DNA of 38,794 nucleotides from Synergistaceae bacterium (GTDB lineage: Bacteria; Synergistota; Synergistia; Synergistales; Synergistaceae), in assembly GCA_031269245.1 (NCBI GenBank), contig JAISZL010000074.1, forward strand, positions 1 through 38,794, given 5' to 3'. Position 1 is the first letter of the stretch. Each line of letters begins with the position of its first letter. Under the pieces are notes generated by a model. That model was given only the letters and a program-made list of their open reading frames with translations, was not told where the DNA came from and ran no database searches. Shown here in pieces: positions 8,395-16,210 of this stretch. The position numbers were made by a program, and so were the translations under genes.

Positions 8395-8452
8395 GGGAGT
8401 CTGTAAAGAGCGCGCGGGATCAGTCTATGGGAAGCACTCTTAACGGCTCCTC

Positions 8453-8554
8453 ATACCAATTTGCAATCAAAGGCCTAAGGGGTGAAGCGTTAAAGCAGGT
8501 CTGGGCAGCCGATAGAGCCGCATCAAAAACAGCCTGTTGACCGCGAATTGGTAT
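8453..8554 (+). repeat. MITE-like repeat, copy R3 (102 bp)
   Basis: The left end is ATACCAATTTGCAATCAAA and the right end is GCGAATTGGTAT. It is closely similar to R2 throughout, differing mainly by single-base changes. Its last base is also the first (plus-strand) base of the stop codon of the flavodoxin-family gene, so that gene ends at the repeat boundary. Confidence 0.9.
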
Positions 8555-9102
8555 CAATACTGAAGAAAGCTCTTTCCCAACTCCCTCGCCCTTTCCAGCA
8601 CCGGCTTGCCTTTTATTTCTCCCGGTTTATGCAAGCCGGGCGCGGTTATTGTGCCTTTTTCTGTCCAGCCGGAATAGCTGATTATCTGATGGAACATGGA
8701 AATGGCAGGCCGCGATGTCTCAGTTGTGTTATCCCCGCAGGTGAAAAGCAGTACGACGTCTTTTCCCGTCTTCCCAAAGGGCAGAAGCGCGTAAGTCCGG
8801 TCAATGAGCGCTTTGAGCTGCGCGGTTATTCCCCAGTAGTAGATCGGTGAAGCAAAAGCGAGCGCCTTCGCAGACTTATATTCTTCAAGGAAATCCGTCA
8901 TGTCGTCTTTCTGGACGCAGACTCCTTTTTCCCTAAAACAGTGACCGCAGCCAAGGCAACCGCTGATCTTCATGTCCGCGGCGCGTCTAATTACAACATC
9001 CCATCCGGCGTCGATAACGCCACCGGCAAAGGCATCAGCAAGCAAATCACTGTTGCCTCCTTTGCGCGGCGACCCCTTGATAATGAGAACATCCGTAGGC
9101 AT
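8554..9102 (-). CDS. Flavodoxin-family / NADPH-dependent FMN reductase-like protein
   Basis: A 182-residue cytoplasmic flavoprotein. GSPRKGGNSDLLADAF (10-25) is the FMN phosphate-binding loop of the flavodoxin-like fold. CLGCGHCFREKGVC (C49, C52, C55, C62) is the cysteine cluster seen in iron-sulfur flavoproteins, so it may carry a 4Fe-4S cluster and transfer electrons. SPIYYWGITAQLKALIDR is also characteristic. AGGGGGG lies nine bases before the ATG. The gene has lower GC than its neighbours: two 60-base rows counted by hand gave about 43 and 53 percent, against 58 percent in a row of the MFS gene. It lies between repeat R3 and a second repeat end at 9158-9169, which suggests acquisition by transfer. 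Confidence 0.85.
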   Translation of the reverse strand: MPTDVLIIKGSPRKGGNSDLLADAFAGGVIDAGWDVVIRRAADMKISGCLGCGHCFREKGVCVQKDDMTDFLEEYKSAKALAFASPIYYWGITAQLKALIDRTYALLPFGKTGKDVVLLFTCGDNTTETSRPAISMFHQIISYSGWTEKGTITAPGLHKPGEIKGKPVLERARELGKSFLQY

Positions 9103-9157
9103 TACTCAAGACCCCCCTAAAAGTACTTTTAAGTTTTTGCGGTTAGGTTTTTCATTT

Positions 9158-9169
9158 GCGAATTGGTAT
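9158..9169 (+). repeat. Isolated right end of the MITE-like repeat
   Basis: GCGAATTGGTAT is identical to the last 12 bases of copy R3 and in the same orientation. No repeat interior precedes it. It lies 56 bases upstream of the flavodoxin-family start codon, so that gene is bounded on both sides by the same repeat end. Confidence 0.55.
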
Positions 9170-9192
9170 GAATTGCTATAATCAGCGTTTCA

Positions 9193-10218
9193 TCAAGTTT
9201 GCCAGATAGACCACGACGGATCCGCTGTCAAAGACAGGTCCGATCTGCCGCCCCTCATATACGAGCTGTACCCCGCGCTGGCGATCATTACCGCGTTGTC
9301 CGTGCAATAACCGAGCGGCGGCAGGAAAACCTCCCAGCGCTTGTTTTTCCCCATCCCCGACAGCCCCGAGCGCAGGGCGGCGTTAGCGGCGACACCACCC
9401 GACACGGCAATTCGCCTGACCCCTGTCTCCCTCACGGCGAGCTCGGTCTTAACGAGCAGCGTCTCAGTGACGGCCCTCTGATATGACGCACATATGTCCG
9501 CTATGGGCAGACCGGCGTCGGATGAGTTCATGAGATGCCTCACCGTCTCGCGCAGCGACGTCTTGACCCCGCTGAAGCTGAACTCGACCGCCCGCGAGTC
9601 CTTGAGGGCGACGGGAAACCGATACGCGTATGGGTCCCCCCCCATCGAGGCTCTCTCTATGGCCGGGCCGCCGGGGTATGGCATCCCCAGCAGCTTCGCG
9701 GCTTTGTCGTAGGCCTCCCCCGCCGCGTCATCGCGCGTCGCGCCGAGCAGCATATAGTCACCGAAGTCCCTGGCAAGCACGATCTCCGTGTGCCCTCCGG
9801 AGACTATGAGGCACAGAAAAGGGGGCTTGAGCTCGGGGTGCGCGACCACTCCCGCGAACAGGTGCCCCTCCAGGTGATTCACCCCTATGACGGGAACGCC
9901 CCAGCCCTGCGAAAGAGCCTTGGCGGCCATGACGCCGACGAGCAGCGAGCCCATCAGCCCGGGGCCGGCGGTGACAGCTATCAGGTCTATGTCGCTCGGG
10001 CTGGCCTTGGCGCTCGACATAAGGGCGTCAAGCAACGGGATAAGCGCCTCCTGATGTTTCCTCGACGCCAGTTCAGGCACTACTCCCCCGAACGGCGAGT
10101 GGTCGGCTATCTGGCTGGAGATCACGTCCGCTATTACGCCGCGCTCCCCTCGCACCAGGGCGAGCGCTGTGTCGTCGCAGCTCGTCTCGATGCCGAGCGT
10201 TATGAAGTCACACTCCAC
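9193..10218 (-). CDS. tsaD: tRNA N6-threonylcarbamoyladenosine transferase TsaD
   Basis: A 341-residue protein that transfers the threonylcarbamoyl group to A37 of ANN-decoding tRNAs, working with TsaB, TsaC and TsaE. Family signatures are clear: GIETSCDDT (9-17), ELASRKHQEAL (49-59), the metal-binding NHLEGH (H115, H119), VSGGHTE, AVSGGVAAN and CTDNAVMIA near the end. Length is usual. The start is GTG 10218 with GAGGA upstream. It lies nine bases after the zinc-ribbon gene and is likely co-transcribed with it. The family is essential in most bacteria. Confidence 0.96.
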   Translation of the reverse strand: MECDFITLGIETSCDDTALALVRGERGVIADVISSQIADHSPFGGVVPELASRKHQEALIPLLDALMSSAKASPSDIDLIAVTAGPGLMGSLLVGVMAAKALSQGWGVPVIGVNHLEGHLFAGVVAHPELKPPFLCLIVSGGHTEIVLARDFGDYMLLGATRDDAAGEAYDKAAKLLGMPYPGGPAIERASMGGDPYAYRFPVALKDSRAVEFSFSGVKTSLRETVRHLMNSSDAGLPIADICASYQRAVTETLLVKTELAVRETGVRRIAVSGGVAANAALRSGLSGMGKNKRWEVFLPPLGYCTDNAVMIASAGYSSYMRGGRSDLSLTADPSWSIWQT

Positions 10219-10227
10219 GGCGCTTCC

Positions 10228-10407
10228 TCAGTGGGAACAGCCACCGCCGCACGAACAGCCCGGACCGCAGCTCCCAGCGCAGTTCCTCGACCTGCGCCGC
10301 TCGCCCTCCAGATGTATCAATACCTTGCACCTACAGTGAGGACAACGGCTCGCGAAGTTCTCCGTCTCAAATTTTTTGCCGCACTCAGCACACTTATATA
10401 CGTGCAT
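10228..10407 (-). CDS. Small zinc-ribbon protein with cysteine-rich tail
   Basis: A 59-residue protein, MHVYKCAECGKKFETENF at the start. Two CxxC knuckles (C6/C9 and C22/C25) form a zinc ribbon of the FmdB or RNA-polymerase-subunit-P type. The C-terminus is rich in cysteine and glycine (C43, C47, C51, C53, C57, ending with H59) and could bind a second metal. The ATG at 10407 has AGAGAGG upstream at somewhat long spacing. The gene lies nine bases before tsaD on the same strand, suggesting one transcript. Function is unknown; members of this type are often found beside unrelated housekeeping genes. Confidence 0.8.
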   Translation of the reverse strand: MHVYKCAECGKKFETENFASRCPHCRCKVLIHLEGERRRSRNCAGSCGPGCSCGGGCSH

Positions 10408-10449
10408 TCTTACATTACCTCTCTTTAAATATATTTCTTGATTCTTGAT

Positions 10450-11055
10450 TTATTGATTCTTGGCGGGGACGCGCCAGACCGTGGAGAAACCGTCGTAGGA
10501 GATCGTCACTTCCGTGCCCGGCTTAACGTACTCAGACGGAACGTAGAACCCCATGTGACCGGAATAACCCCCGCCCAGATCCTTGACGCCGGGGCGTATC
10601 TCGAGGGATGGGTCGCTCCCCACACCCGTCAACATGCCCGACGCCTCGATCCTGTATCCGGCGACGGACAGCCTCTCGGGATCGAACGACAGCGACTTGA
10701 ACGAGTCAAGCTGGGCCGCGAAGAGGACCCTGCCGCTCCTCCCATATTGATTCGCGTACAGCCAGAACGCCGAGGGGATACCGACGGACGGCCCCATGTC
10801 CGAATCGCGCTCCCTCCTTTGTCGCAAGGCTCTGCCGAGTTTACCGTCGATGCAGATGAGAGTCAGCTTGCCTCGCGCGTTCAGGACGAGATCGTCGAAG
10901 ACCTGCCCGTCGATCCACAGAGTCGACACGCGCGGCTCCATCAGCCGCTCCAGATTCCTGTCGCCGCCGGCACACCACGACCGCCCCGCGCACATAGCCG
11001 CGCCAAGAACGGCGAGGACAACCGCCAGAAGCGCCTTGCGGGACGAGAATCGCAT
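10450..11055 (-). CDS. Secreted protein of unknown function
   Basis: A 201-residue protein not recognised as any family. Residues 7-29 form a signal peptide (ALLAVVLAVLGAAMCAG with a likely cleavage after WCAGG or just before). The mature part is mostly predicted strands and ends with GTEVTISYDGFSTVWRVP. AGGAGG (rc of 11062-11067) lies nine bases before the ATG, giving a confident start. It follows murJ by 13 bases and is likely in the same transcript, so a cell-envelope role is plausible but not shown. Confidence 0.75.
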   Translation of the reverse strand: MRFSSRKALLAVVLAVLGAAMCAGRSWCAGGDRNLERLMEPRVSTLWIDGQVFDDLVLNARGKLTLICIDGKLGRALRQRRERDSDMGPSVGIPSAFWLYANQYGRSGRVLFAAQLDSFKSLSFDPERLSVAGYRIEASGMLTGVGSDPSLEIRPGVKDLGGGYSGHMGFYVPSEYVKPGTEVTISYDGFSTVWRVPAKNQ

Positions 11056-11068
11056 GACAAAATACCTC

Positions 11069-12661
11069 CTATTCTTTCCCCCTGGCGAAGGAATGCCTTA
11101 CCCACGCCCACTCCGGGCACCTCAAAAGCGTCGTCACCGCAGCGTAGAGCAAACTCCCGGACGCGACCGCGCACGCCATCCACGAAGAGCGCGCGGCAAA
11201 ACCAAACCCGACCGGATACGGACAATACCTCATGATCATAGCGAGAGCAATGCCCATCACCGAACATGAGAGCAGTGTCCTGAGCAGCCAAACGGGCTCG
11301 AAGATCCTGATGCGGGCGCCCAAATCGCGCGAAAGCAACCAGGCGGCGTAGAACGCGGCGCCTGTGAACGCACACGACGTACCCAACGCCAGCCCCCTGT
11401 ACGAGAAGCGCTGCATCAGCGCGGCGCCAGCCAGGAGATTGGCGCACACGGTAAAAGCGGTCACGCTGACGGCCGCCCTGGGAAGGCCCCGAGCGTAGAG
11501 GGCGCGCATCAATACCGTGTTGCACGCTATGCCCGGAAGCCCCGCGGCGTAACAGGCAAGCGCGCCCGACGTCGCCTCCCACGCCCATTCGCCGAACGCC
11601 CCGCGCACCAGAAGTATATGCACTATCGGTCTGGCGGTCAAGACGAGGGCCAGAGACGCCGGCAGCACCACGAACAGGTTGAAGCGCAGGGCATCCCTCA
11701 GAAAGGCGCTGAAGCCATCCCTGTCCGCGCCGTCGAGTCTCGAAAGCATGGGCAGCACGGCCTGCGATATGGCTATCACGAACAACCCCAGCGGGAGCTG
11801 TATTATCCTGTCGGCATAGTTGAGAGCGGAGATCACCCCATCGCCCAAAAACGAGCCCAGCATCCTGCTGACCACCGGGTTCACCTGGTTCAGCGACAAC
11901 CCGGCGGCGTAGGGCAGGAATAGCTTGAGCGTCTCCCTGAGGTCGGGGTCCCGCAGATCGGGACGGGCCGGCAGAAGGCGGTATCCCATACGCCCAGCCC
12001 ACGCGCACTGCAGGGCCATGCCGCACGCCCCGCCGGCGAGGACGGCCGCGACCAGCGCCCAGATGGACATATGGCGGCGAAACGCCAGCAGGATCGCTAT
12101 GAAGGCCAAGTTGCTCACGGCGGGCGCGACAGCCGGGACGAAGAAACTTCCGATGCTGTTGAGCACCCCCATCGCGAGCGCGCCTACCGAGACGATCATC
12201 AAAAACGGAAAGAGCGACCGGGTTAAAGCCGCGGCGGCACTGCTCTGCTCGCGTCCGAAGCCAGGCGCTATTATCCTGACCAGCAGGGGAGAGCAGATCA
12301 CCCCCGCCAGCACCGCCAGGGAGCACGCGACGATCAAGATGAAGAGGACCTGCCTGGCGAGGCGCCTCGATGCGGCCTCGCCGTCCCTCTTCAGCACTCG
12401 GGAGAAGACGGGGACGAAGGACGCGGACAACGCCCCCTCCGCCAAAAGCTGACGCGAGAGATTTGCCAAGGTGTAAGCTACGTAGAACGTGTCGAGGCCG
12501 CGGGCGGCGCCGAAAAAAACCGCGGTCAGCACCTCGCGCAGAAGGCCCAGGACTCGGCTCGCGAGAGTACCGAACATCATTCGGAGCGCCCTGTTTACCA
12601 TGCCCGGCATGTGATTCGGCTGGGCCGTCTCTTGTGCTGCGCTTCTGGGGTCGCTTACCAC
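11069..12661 (-). CDS. murJ: Lipid II flippase MurJ
   Basis: About 530 residues with fourteen hydrophobic segments, a polytopic inner-membrane protein of the MVF/MviN family that moves lipid II outward for peptidoglycan synthesis. The N-terminal ASRVLGLLREVLTAVFFGA and the LAEGALSASFVPVFSRV segment are characteristic. The reading frame begins with GTG at 12661, which overlaps the lptB stop and has GGAG upstream. An ATG at 12610 (residue 18) is an alternative that starts nearer the first helix. Located between lptB and a secreted unknown on the same strand. Function is well supported; start is not. Confidence 0.93.
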   Translation of the reverse strand: MVSDPRSAAQETAQPNHMPGMVNRALRMMFGTLASRVLGLLREVLTAVFFGAARGLDTFYVAYTLANLSRQLLAEGALSASFVPVFSRVLKRDGEAASRRLARQVLFILIVACSLAVLAGVICSPLLVRIIAPGFGREQSSAAAALTRSLFPFLMIVSVGALAMGVLNSIGSFFVPAVAPAVSNLAFIAILLAFRRHMSIWALVAAVLAGGACGMALQCAWAGRMGYRLLPARPDLRDPDLRETLKLFLPYAAGLSLNQVNPVVSRMLGSFLGDGVISALNYADRIIQLPLGLFVIAISQAVLPMLSRLDGADRDGFSAFLRDALRFNLFVVLPASLALVLTARPIVHILLVRGAFGEWAWEATSGALACYAAGLPGIACNTVLMRALYARGLPRAAVSVTAFTVCANLLAGAALMQRFSYRGLALGTSCAFTGAAFYAAWLLSRDLGARIRIFEPVWLLRTLLSCSVMGIALAMIMRYCPYPVGFGFAARSSWMACAVASGSLLYAAVTTLLRCPEWAWVRHSFARGKE

Positions 12662-13380
12662 TCGAAGCGTTCTCCGAGATAATATTTTTTAGCGATGGGA
12701 TCGTTCGCTATCTTGTCGGGAGGCCCTTTTAGAATTACGCTGCCCTGGTGCATGAGATACGTCCTGTCGGTTATCGCCAAGGTCTCGCGGACGTTGTGGT
12801 CGGTCAGCAGTATTCCATATCCCTTGCCGCGAAGCTCCGCCACTATCTCCTGTATGTCGTACACCGCTACCGGGTCGATGCCGCTGAATGGCTCGTCCAG
12901 CAGGATGAAGGATGGGTTCGCGGCGAGACATCTCGCTATCTCGACACGCCTCCTCTCTCCTCCAGAGAGCGCGTACCCCGGGGTCGCGGCGATATGCCCC
13001 AGCCCCAGTTCGTCGATCAATCTGCCGCACTCGCCCTCGACGTCGTGCCGGCCAATCCCGCTCTCGTGAAGGACAACGCGCAGGTTGTCGAGGACCGACA
13101 GCCCGCGGAATATCGACGCCTCCTGAGGAAGGTAGCCTATGCCCATGCGGGCGCGCATGTACATCGGCATCGCCGTGACGTCCGCGCCATCTATGGATAC
13201 CCTGCCTGAGTCCGGCATGATGCGCCCCACGATCATGTAAAACGTGGTGCTCTTGCCCGCTCCGTTAGGGCCTAAGAGGCCAACGATCTCTCCCGCTTTT
13301 ACCGTTATGTCCGCGCCGTTTACGACTCGTCTGCCCTTAAATCCCTTGATAAGGCTCTTCGCGCTCAATGACTCTGCCAC
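12655..13380 (-). CDS. lptB: LPS export ABC transporter ATPase LptB
   Basis: A 241-residue ABC ATPase that powers transfer of lipopolysaccharide from the inner membrane through LptFG and LptC to LptA. It has Walker A GPNGAGKST (37-45), a Q-loop in GYLPQEASIFRGLSV, signature LSGGERRRVEIAR, Walker B FILLDEPFSGIDP and the H-loop TDHNVRETL; GLSVLDN and DHNVRETLAI are LptB-specific features. It starts at GTG 13380. The lptA-like gene lies upstream on the same strand, separated by 199 bases that contain repeat R4. The overlap of its stop with the murJ start suggests coupled translation. Confidence 0.95.
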   Translation of the reverse strand: MAESLSAKSLIKGFKGRRVVNGADITVKAGEIVGLLGPNGAGKSTTFYMIVGRIMPDSGRVSIDGADVTAMPMYMRARMGIGYLPQEASIFRGLSVLDNLRVVLHESGIGRHDVEGECGRLIDELGLGHIAATPGYALSGGERRRVEIARCLAANPSFILLDEPFSGIDPVAVYDIQEIVAELRGKGYGILLTDHNVRETLAITDRTYLMHQGSVILKGPPDKIANDPIAKKYYLGERFEW

Positions 13381-13439
13381 AACCTGCCCCGTTCCCGCCC
13401 ATCTGGACGCCTCATGCTATAGTTGAGGAAACGCCGCTT

Positions 13440-13540
13440 ATACCAATTCGCGGTCAACAGGCTGTTTTTGACAAGGCTGAATGGTCGATCAAACCTGTTT
13501 TAACGCTTCACCCTTTAGGCCTTTGATTTCAAATTGGTAT
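13440..13540 (-). repeat. MITE-like repeat, copy R4 (101 bp)
   Basis: The ends are ATACCAATTCGCGGTCAA and, from the other strand, ATACCAATTTGAAATCAAAGG. The shared block TTAACGCTTCACCC is present. It sits between the lptA-like gene and lptB, two genes normally adjacent in one operon. It is oriented as R1. Confidence 0.88.
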
Positions 13541-13579
13541 TAACGGCCGCTCCAGACGCGATCTCGGGAGCGGCTTGCG

Positions 13580-14440
13580 TCAATCCCTCAACACCTCGAA
13601 GACGAGCGTCGGTTTTCCCACGGCTTCGACCCTCCCGGTGTCCAGGTCGTAGACGATGCTGTCCGACGTCAAATTGCGGCCGGTCTGCGAGGCGACGGTG
13701 TTCCCCGACACAACCAGCGTACCGCGGGCGACTGAAAAGACGCCCTTGTCTCCCCTGACTCTCGTCATAGCCCCCTTGCTGTCCGGCATCGTTATGGTCA
13801 CGTCTCCGCCAGCCACCAACTCCACTATACTTCCGCCATTGACAATCCCCGAAACCTTGGCCGCCGAAAGCGTTATCCTCCTCTGGAGGTCCGTGTACTC
13901 TCTTACGTTCTCGGCCGCGAAGCGCTCCTGGTCTCTCGAAATCTTGTCCGCGTCGATCAAGTACGCGCCGAACTCGCCGATCACGCCGCCCGACGCCGAG
14001 TAATTCTCCGTCCCCAAATCCCAAACGACCGTTCCAGCGACCAGCCGCTCTCCGGCGCGCGACAGCGTAACGCCGCCAACGGCGGTGACTGTTCGGTCCT
14101 TTTTCTCGTCCATTCCGCCTTGAAGCCTGATCGAATCGCAGGCTATGTCCACAGACCCGCCATCCGAATCGGCGAACGTGCCCCTCACGCTGCCGCGCAT
14201 CTCGAAGTCTCCCCCGCCCGTCGCGCCGCTCCCCCAGTCTCCGAAGACCTCGCCCTCCGGCCCCTTGAAGCGGACGTTGCCGGACGCCGTTATCGCCCCG
14301 TCCGACGGATCGTACCTCATGGAGTCAGCTTCAAGCGTCGCGGTGCCCTTAGGCGCCGCGCTCAAAACGGCGTCCGGCGTAAAAAACACGGCCGTCGCGC
14401 AAGCCAGGGCAACCATCAAATATTGCCGGATAATTTTCAT
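13580..14440 (-). CDS. LptA/OstA-like periplasmic LPS transport protein
   Basis: About 286 residues with a signal peptide (YLMVALACATAVFFTPDAVLS). The mature part matches the OstA-like beta-jellyroll pattern: repeated strands with LEADSMRYDPSDGAITASGNV at the start and LTSDSIVYDLDTGRVEAVGKP at the end, both typical. LptA forms the periplasmic bridge for lipopolysaccharide. It is longer than E. coli LptA (185), so it may hold two OstA units or be an LptA/LptD-like variant. The ATG at 14440 overlaps the stop of the upstream DUF501 gene in TAATG and has AGAGG upstream; an earlier GTG at 14452 is less likely. The next gene, lptB, supports the assignment. Confidence 0.8.
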   Translation of the reverse strand: MKIIRQYLMVALACATAVFFTPDAVLSAAPKGTATLEADSMRYDPSDGAITASGNVRFKGPEGEVFGDWGSGATGGGDFEMRGSVRGTFADSDGGSVDIACDSIRLQGGMDEKKDRTVTAVGGVTLSRAGERLVAGTVVWDLGTENYSASGGVIGEFGAYLIDADKISRDQERFAAENVREYTDLQRRITLSAAKVSGIVNGGSIVELVAGGDVTITMPDSKGAMTRVRGDKGVFSVARGTLVVSGNTVASQTGRNLTSDSIVYDLDTGRVEAVGKPTLVFEVLRD

Positions 14441-15084
14441 TAAAATTGCCACCTCTGCTCGGCCTCAGGCCAACTCGCGCGCGCGGAACACAATTCCTCC
14501 CCGCACTCCCATGAAGCTATATTTCCCTCAAGCCAATCGGATGCCGGATGCGCGCCGAAACCCATATACGACGCCAATTGCAGGTGCACGCACTTCGCCG
14601 TTGTACGCCGCGAAGCGGCAGATCCATACTCTATACCCCCCACCCCTCCCCGGCGAAGCGCGTCGTACATCCTGGGACGGTGGATCATCAAAAATTTTCT
14701 CCTGGCGCCGGAAATCATGAACAGCCTCAATAACGCATGAGCTCTGTGGTACTTCCTCCACAGGTCCTCGCGGTCGGACAAGGATTCCTCGATCTTTAGG
14801 ACGCCATTTTGGGATTCCAGCCGGCCCGCCAGCTTCGTCAGATGAGGGCATACGAGCCAGAACGTGGTGGGAAACGGCCGGTTCCCCCTCTCCGCCGCGC
14901 AGAGCAACACCTGAGGGTAGCCATACGAGCACCTGCGGGCCACGCCCCTGGCAATGACCGGCGAGAAACCGCGAGGCTCCGCATCGAGGCCGTCCCGCGA
15001 GGCTCCCGCCGCTCCCCAAAAAAACATCGAAGGAGACGAGGATCGTCCCTTCGATCGTCCGTTTCGCGAAAAAAATTCCGTCAC
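14440..15084 (-). CDS. DUF501 domain-containing protein
   Basis: About 214 residues. The middle carries the DUF501 pattern: CSYGYPQVLLCA, then PFPTTFWLVCPHL, then an LE..NGVLKIEE segment, and later KCVHLQLASYMGFGAHPASDWLEG. The biochemical role of the family is unknown. The start is GTG 15084, overlapping the stop of the S1-domain gene by four bases (GTGA), and its own stop overlaps the LptA-like start, so all three are likely translated from one message. The N-terminal 35 residues are low in recognisable features, so a later start is possible. Confidence 0.75.
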   Translation of the reverse strand: MTEFFSRNGRSKGRSSSPSMFFWGAAGASRDGLDAEPRGFSPVIARGVARRCSYGYPQVLLCAAERGNRPFPTTFWLVCPHLTKLAGRLESQNGVLKIEESLSDREDLWRKYHRAHALLRLFMISGARRKFLMIHRPRMYDALRRGGVGGIEYGSAASRRTTAKCVHLQLASYMGFGAHPASDWLEGNIASWECGEELCSARASWPEAEQRWQF

Positions 15085-15485
15085 TTCTTGCCGGTTCGTC
15101 TCTTGCTGCCTCTTGAATCCTTGATCTTGCTGTTCAAATCGGCTATTTTTTCATCGCTCTGCTTCATGAAGGAGGTGAGTTTTTTTTCGAAGTCCTCCTC
15201 GCGGCGCACGGGCTTGGGCTCTTTCACCTGAAGCGCCTTGATGGAGAGATCTATGCGCCCCTTGTCGTCTATCTTTATTACCTTTGCGGTGATCTGTTGA
15301 GAGAGCGTCAGCACGTCAGCGACGTTTTTGACAAAATTATACGACAGCTCCGAAATATGTATCATCGCCTTCTGCCCGTTGTCGAGACGTATAAATGCGC
15401 CGTAAGGAGCTATGTGCTCCACGGTTCCGGTGAGAACATCTCCAATGCTCGCCACCGGCATTTCCGTCGTTTTCTCTTCCCCCAT
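15081..15485 (-). CDS. S1 RNA-binding domain protein (YabR/GSP13-like)
   Basis: A 134-residue protein. Residues 13-84 form a single S1 domain: GDVLTGTVEHIAPYGAFIRL, then AMIHISELS, then IDDKGRIDLSIKAL. The tail is basic and charged, ending KRRTGKK. Single-S1 proteins of this sort associate with ribosomes or mRNA. The ATG at 15485 has GGAGG upstream at somewhat long spacing. It precedes the DUF501 gene with a four-base overlap and begins the run that leads into lptA and lptB. The exact RNA target is unknown. Confidence 0.85.
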   Translation of the reverse strand: MGEEKTTEMPVASIGDVLTGTVEHIAPYGAFIRLDNGQKAMIHISELSYNFVKNVADVLTLSQQITAKVIKIDDKGRIDLSIKALQVKEPKPVRREEDFEKKLTSFMKQSDEKIADLNSKIKDSRGSKRRTGKK

Positions 15486-15599
15486 TGATGAATCTTACCT
15501 CCAGTTTTTATTAATGAGCTGCCTGTCTGTCATATATTTATGAGATATCGCCCGACTTTATCCGTTATCGCGCTTAAAACCCCCTCAATTCAGTTTCTT

Positions 15600-16208
15600 T
15601 TAGGCTGGCACCCAGATCCACTTTAACGGCTCTTCGCCGCCGAACACGCGCACCAACAGAAGATGATGCTTTTCCCCCGCCTTCACGCGATCATTATCAT
15701 ACCAGAATAACAGATTTCCGCTAGCCTTGTCCAACACGCTTCTTGCCACCTTCTGCTGAAAAATGGGCGTGTAAAGGGCGAGAAGGCTCGCTCTTTCGAA
15801 TTTTGGCGGTTTCCTGATAAAAGCCAGCCTGTTGTGCCTTATGTGCGGCACCCTCTTCATCTTAGAGATCGCGCCGCGGGCCCTGGCCCTCTGCCCGATG
15901 TTGAACTTACACCGCTTCGTCTCGCTCTTGCGCGGAGCGCGGAAGGATACCCTTTCGACGTTGAATTTTTTGACCGAACGCCCGCTAAGCAACGACCCGG
16001 CGCCGCAAGCCACCGATCTCCTCCACTCGACGAAAAGAGCGCCTCCGATTCTCGGCTCAACCCGCATCGGACGCACCGGCACCGACCTGAAGTGGGTCGA
16101 GAGTTCGACTGGCTCCCGGCGCCGCAACCCGCTCAACTCTCTAACAACTATTCGTCCAAGAAAAAGCCGGGATAATTTTCTCCCAATCTCCGAGAGCATA
16201 CGCGGCAT
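15600..16208 (-). CDS. Basic protein of unknown function
   Basis: A 202-residue, strongly basic protein that I do not recognise. It has no signal peptide or membrane segment. Residues 105-125 are rich in arginine and histidine, and the C-terminus is better ordered (LLALYTPIFQQKVARSVLD and LLLVRVFGGEEPLKWIWVP). A role in binding nucleic acid or another acidic partner is possible but unsupported. The start at 16208 lies two bases after the stop of the preceding gene, so they are probably co-transcribed. It comes at the downstream end of the flagellar/chemotaxis run. Confidence 0.65.
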   Translation of the reverse strand: MPRMLSEIGRKLSRLFLGRIVVRELSGLRRREPVELSTHFRSVPVRPMRVEPRIGGALFVEWRRSVACGAGSLLSGRSVKKFNVERVSFRAPRKSETKRCKFNIGQRARARGAISKMKRVPHIRHNRLAFIRKPPKFERASLLALYTPIFQQKVARSVLDKASGNLLFWYDNDRVKAGEKHHLLLVRVFGGEEPLKWIWVPA

Positions 16209-16210
16209 TT

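Noticed and set aside
8530-8560. Repeat ends as outward promoters (TTGACC or TTGATC near the right terminus)
   Set aside because: No matching -10 box lies 16-18 bases further out in any of the four copies.
4265-13540. CRISPR array
   Set aside because: The repeats are 100 bases long, dispersed, in both orientations and without uniform spacers, and no cas genes are present.
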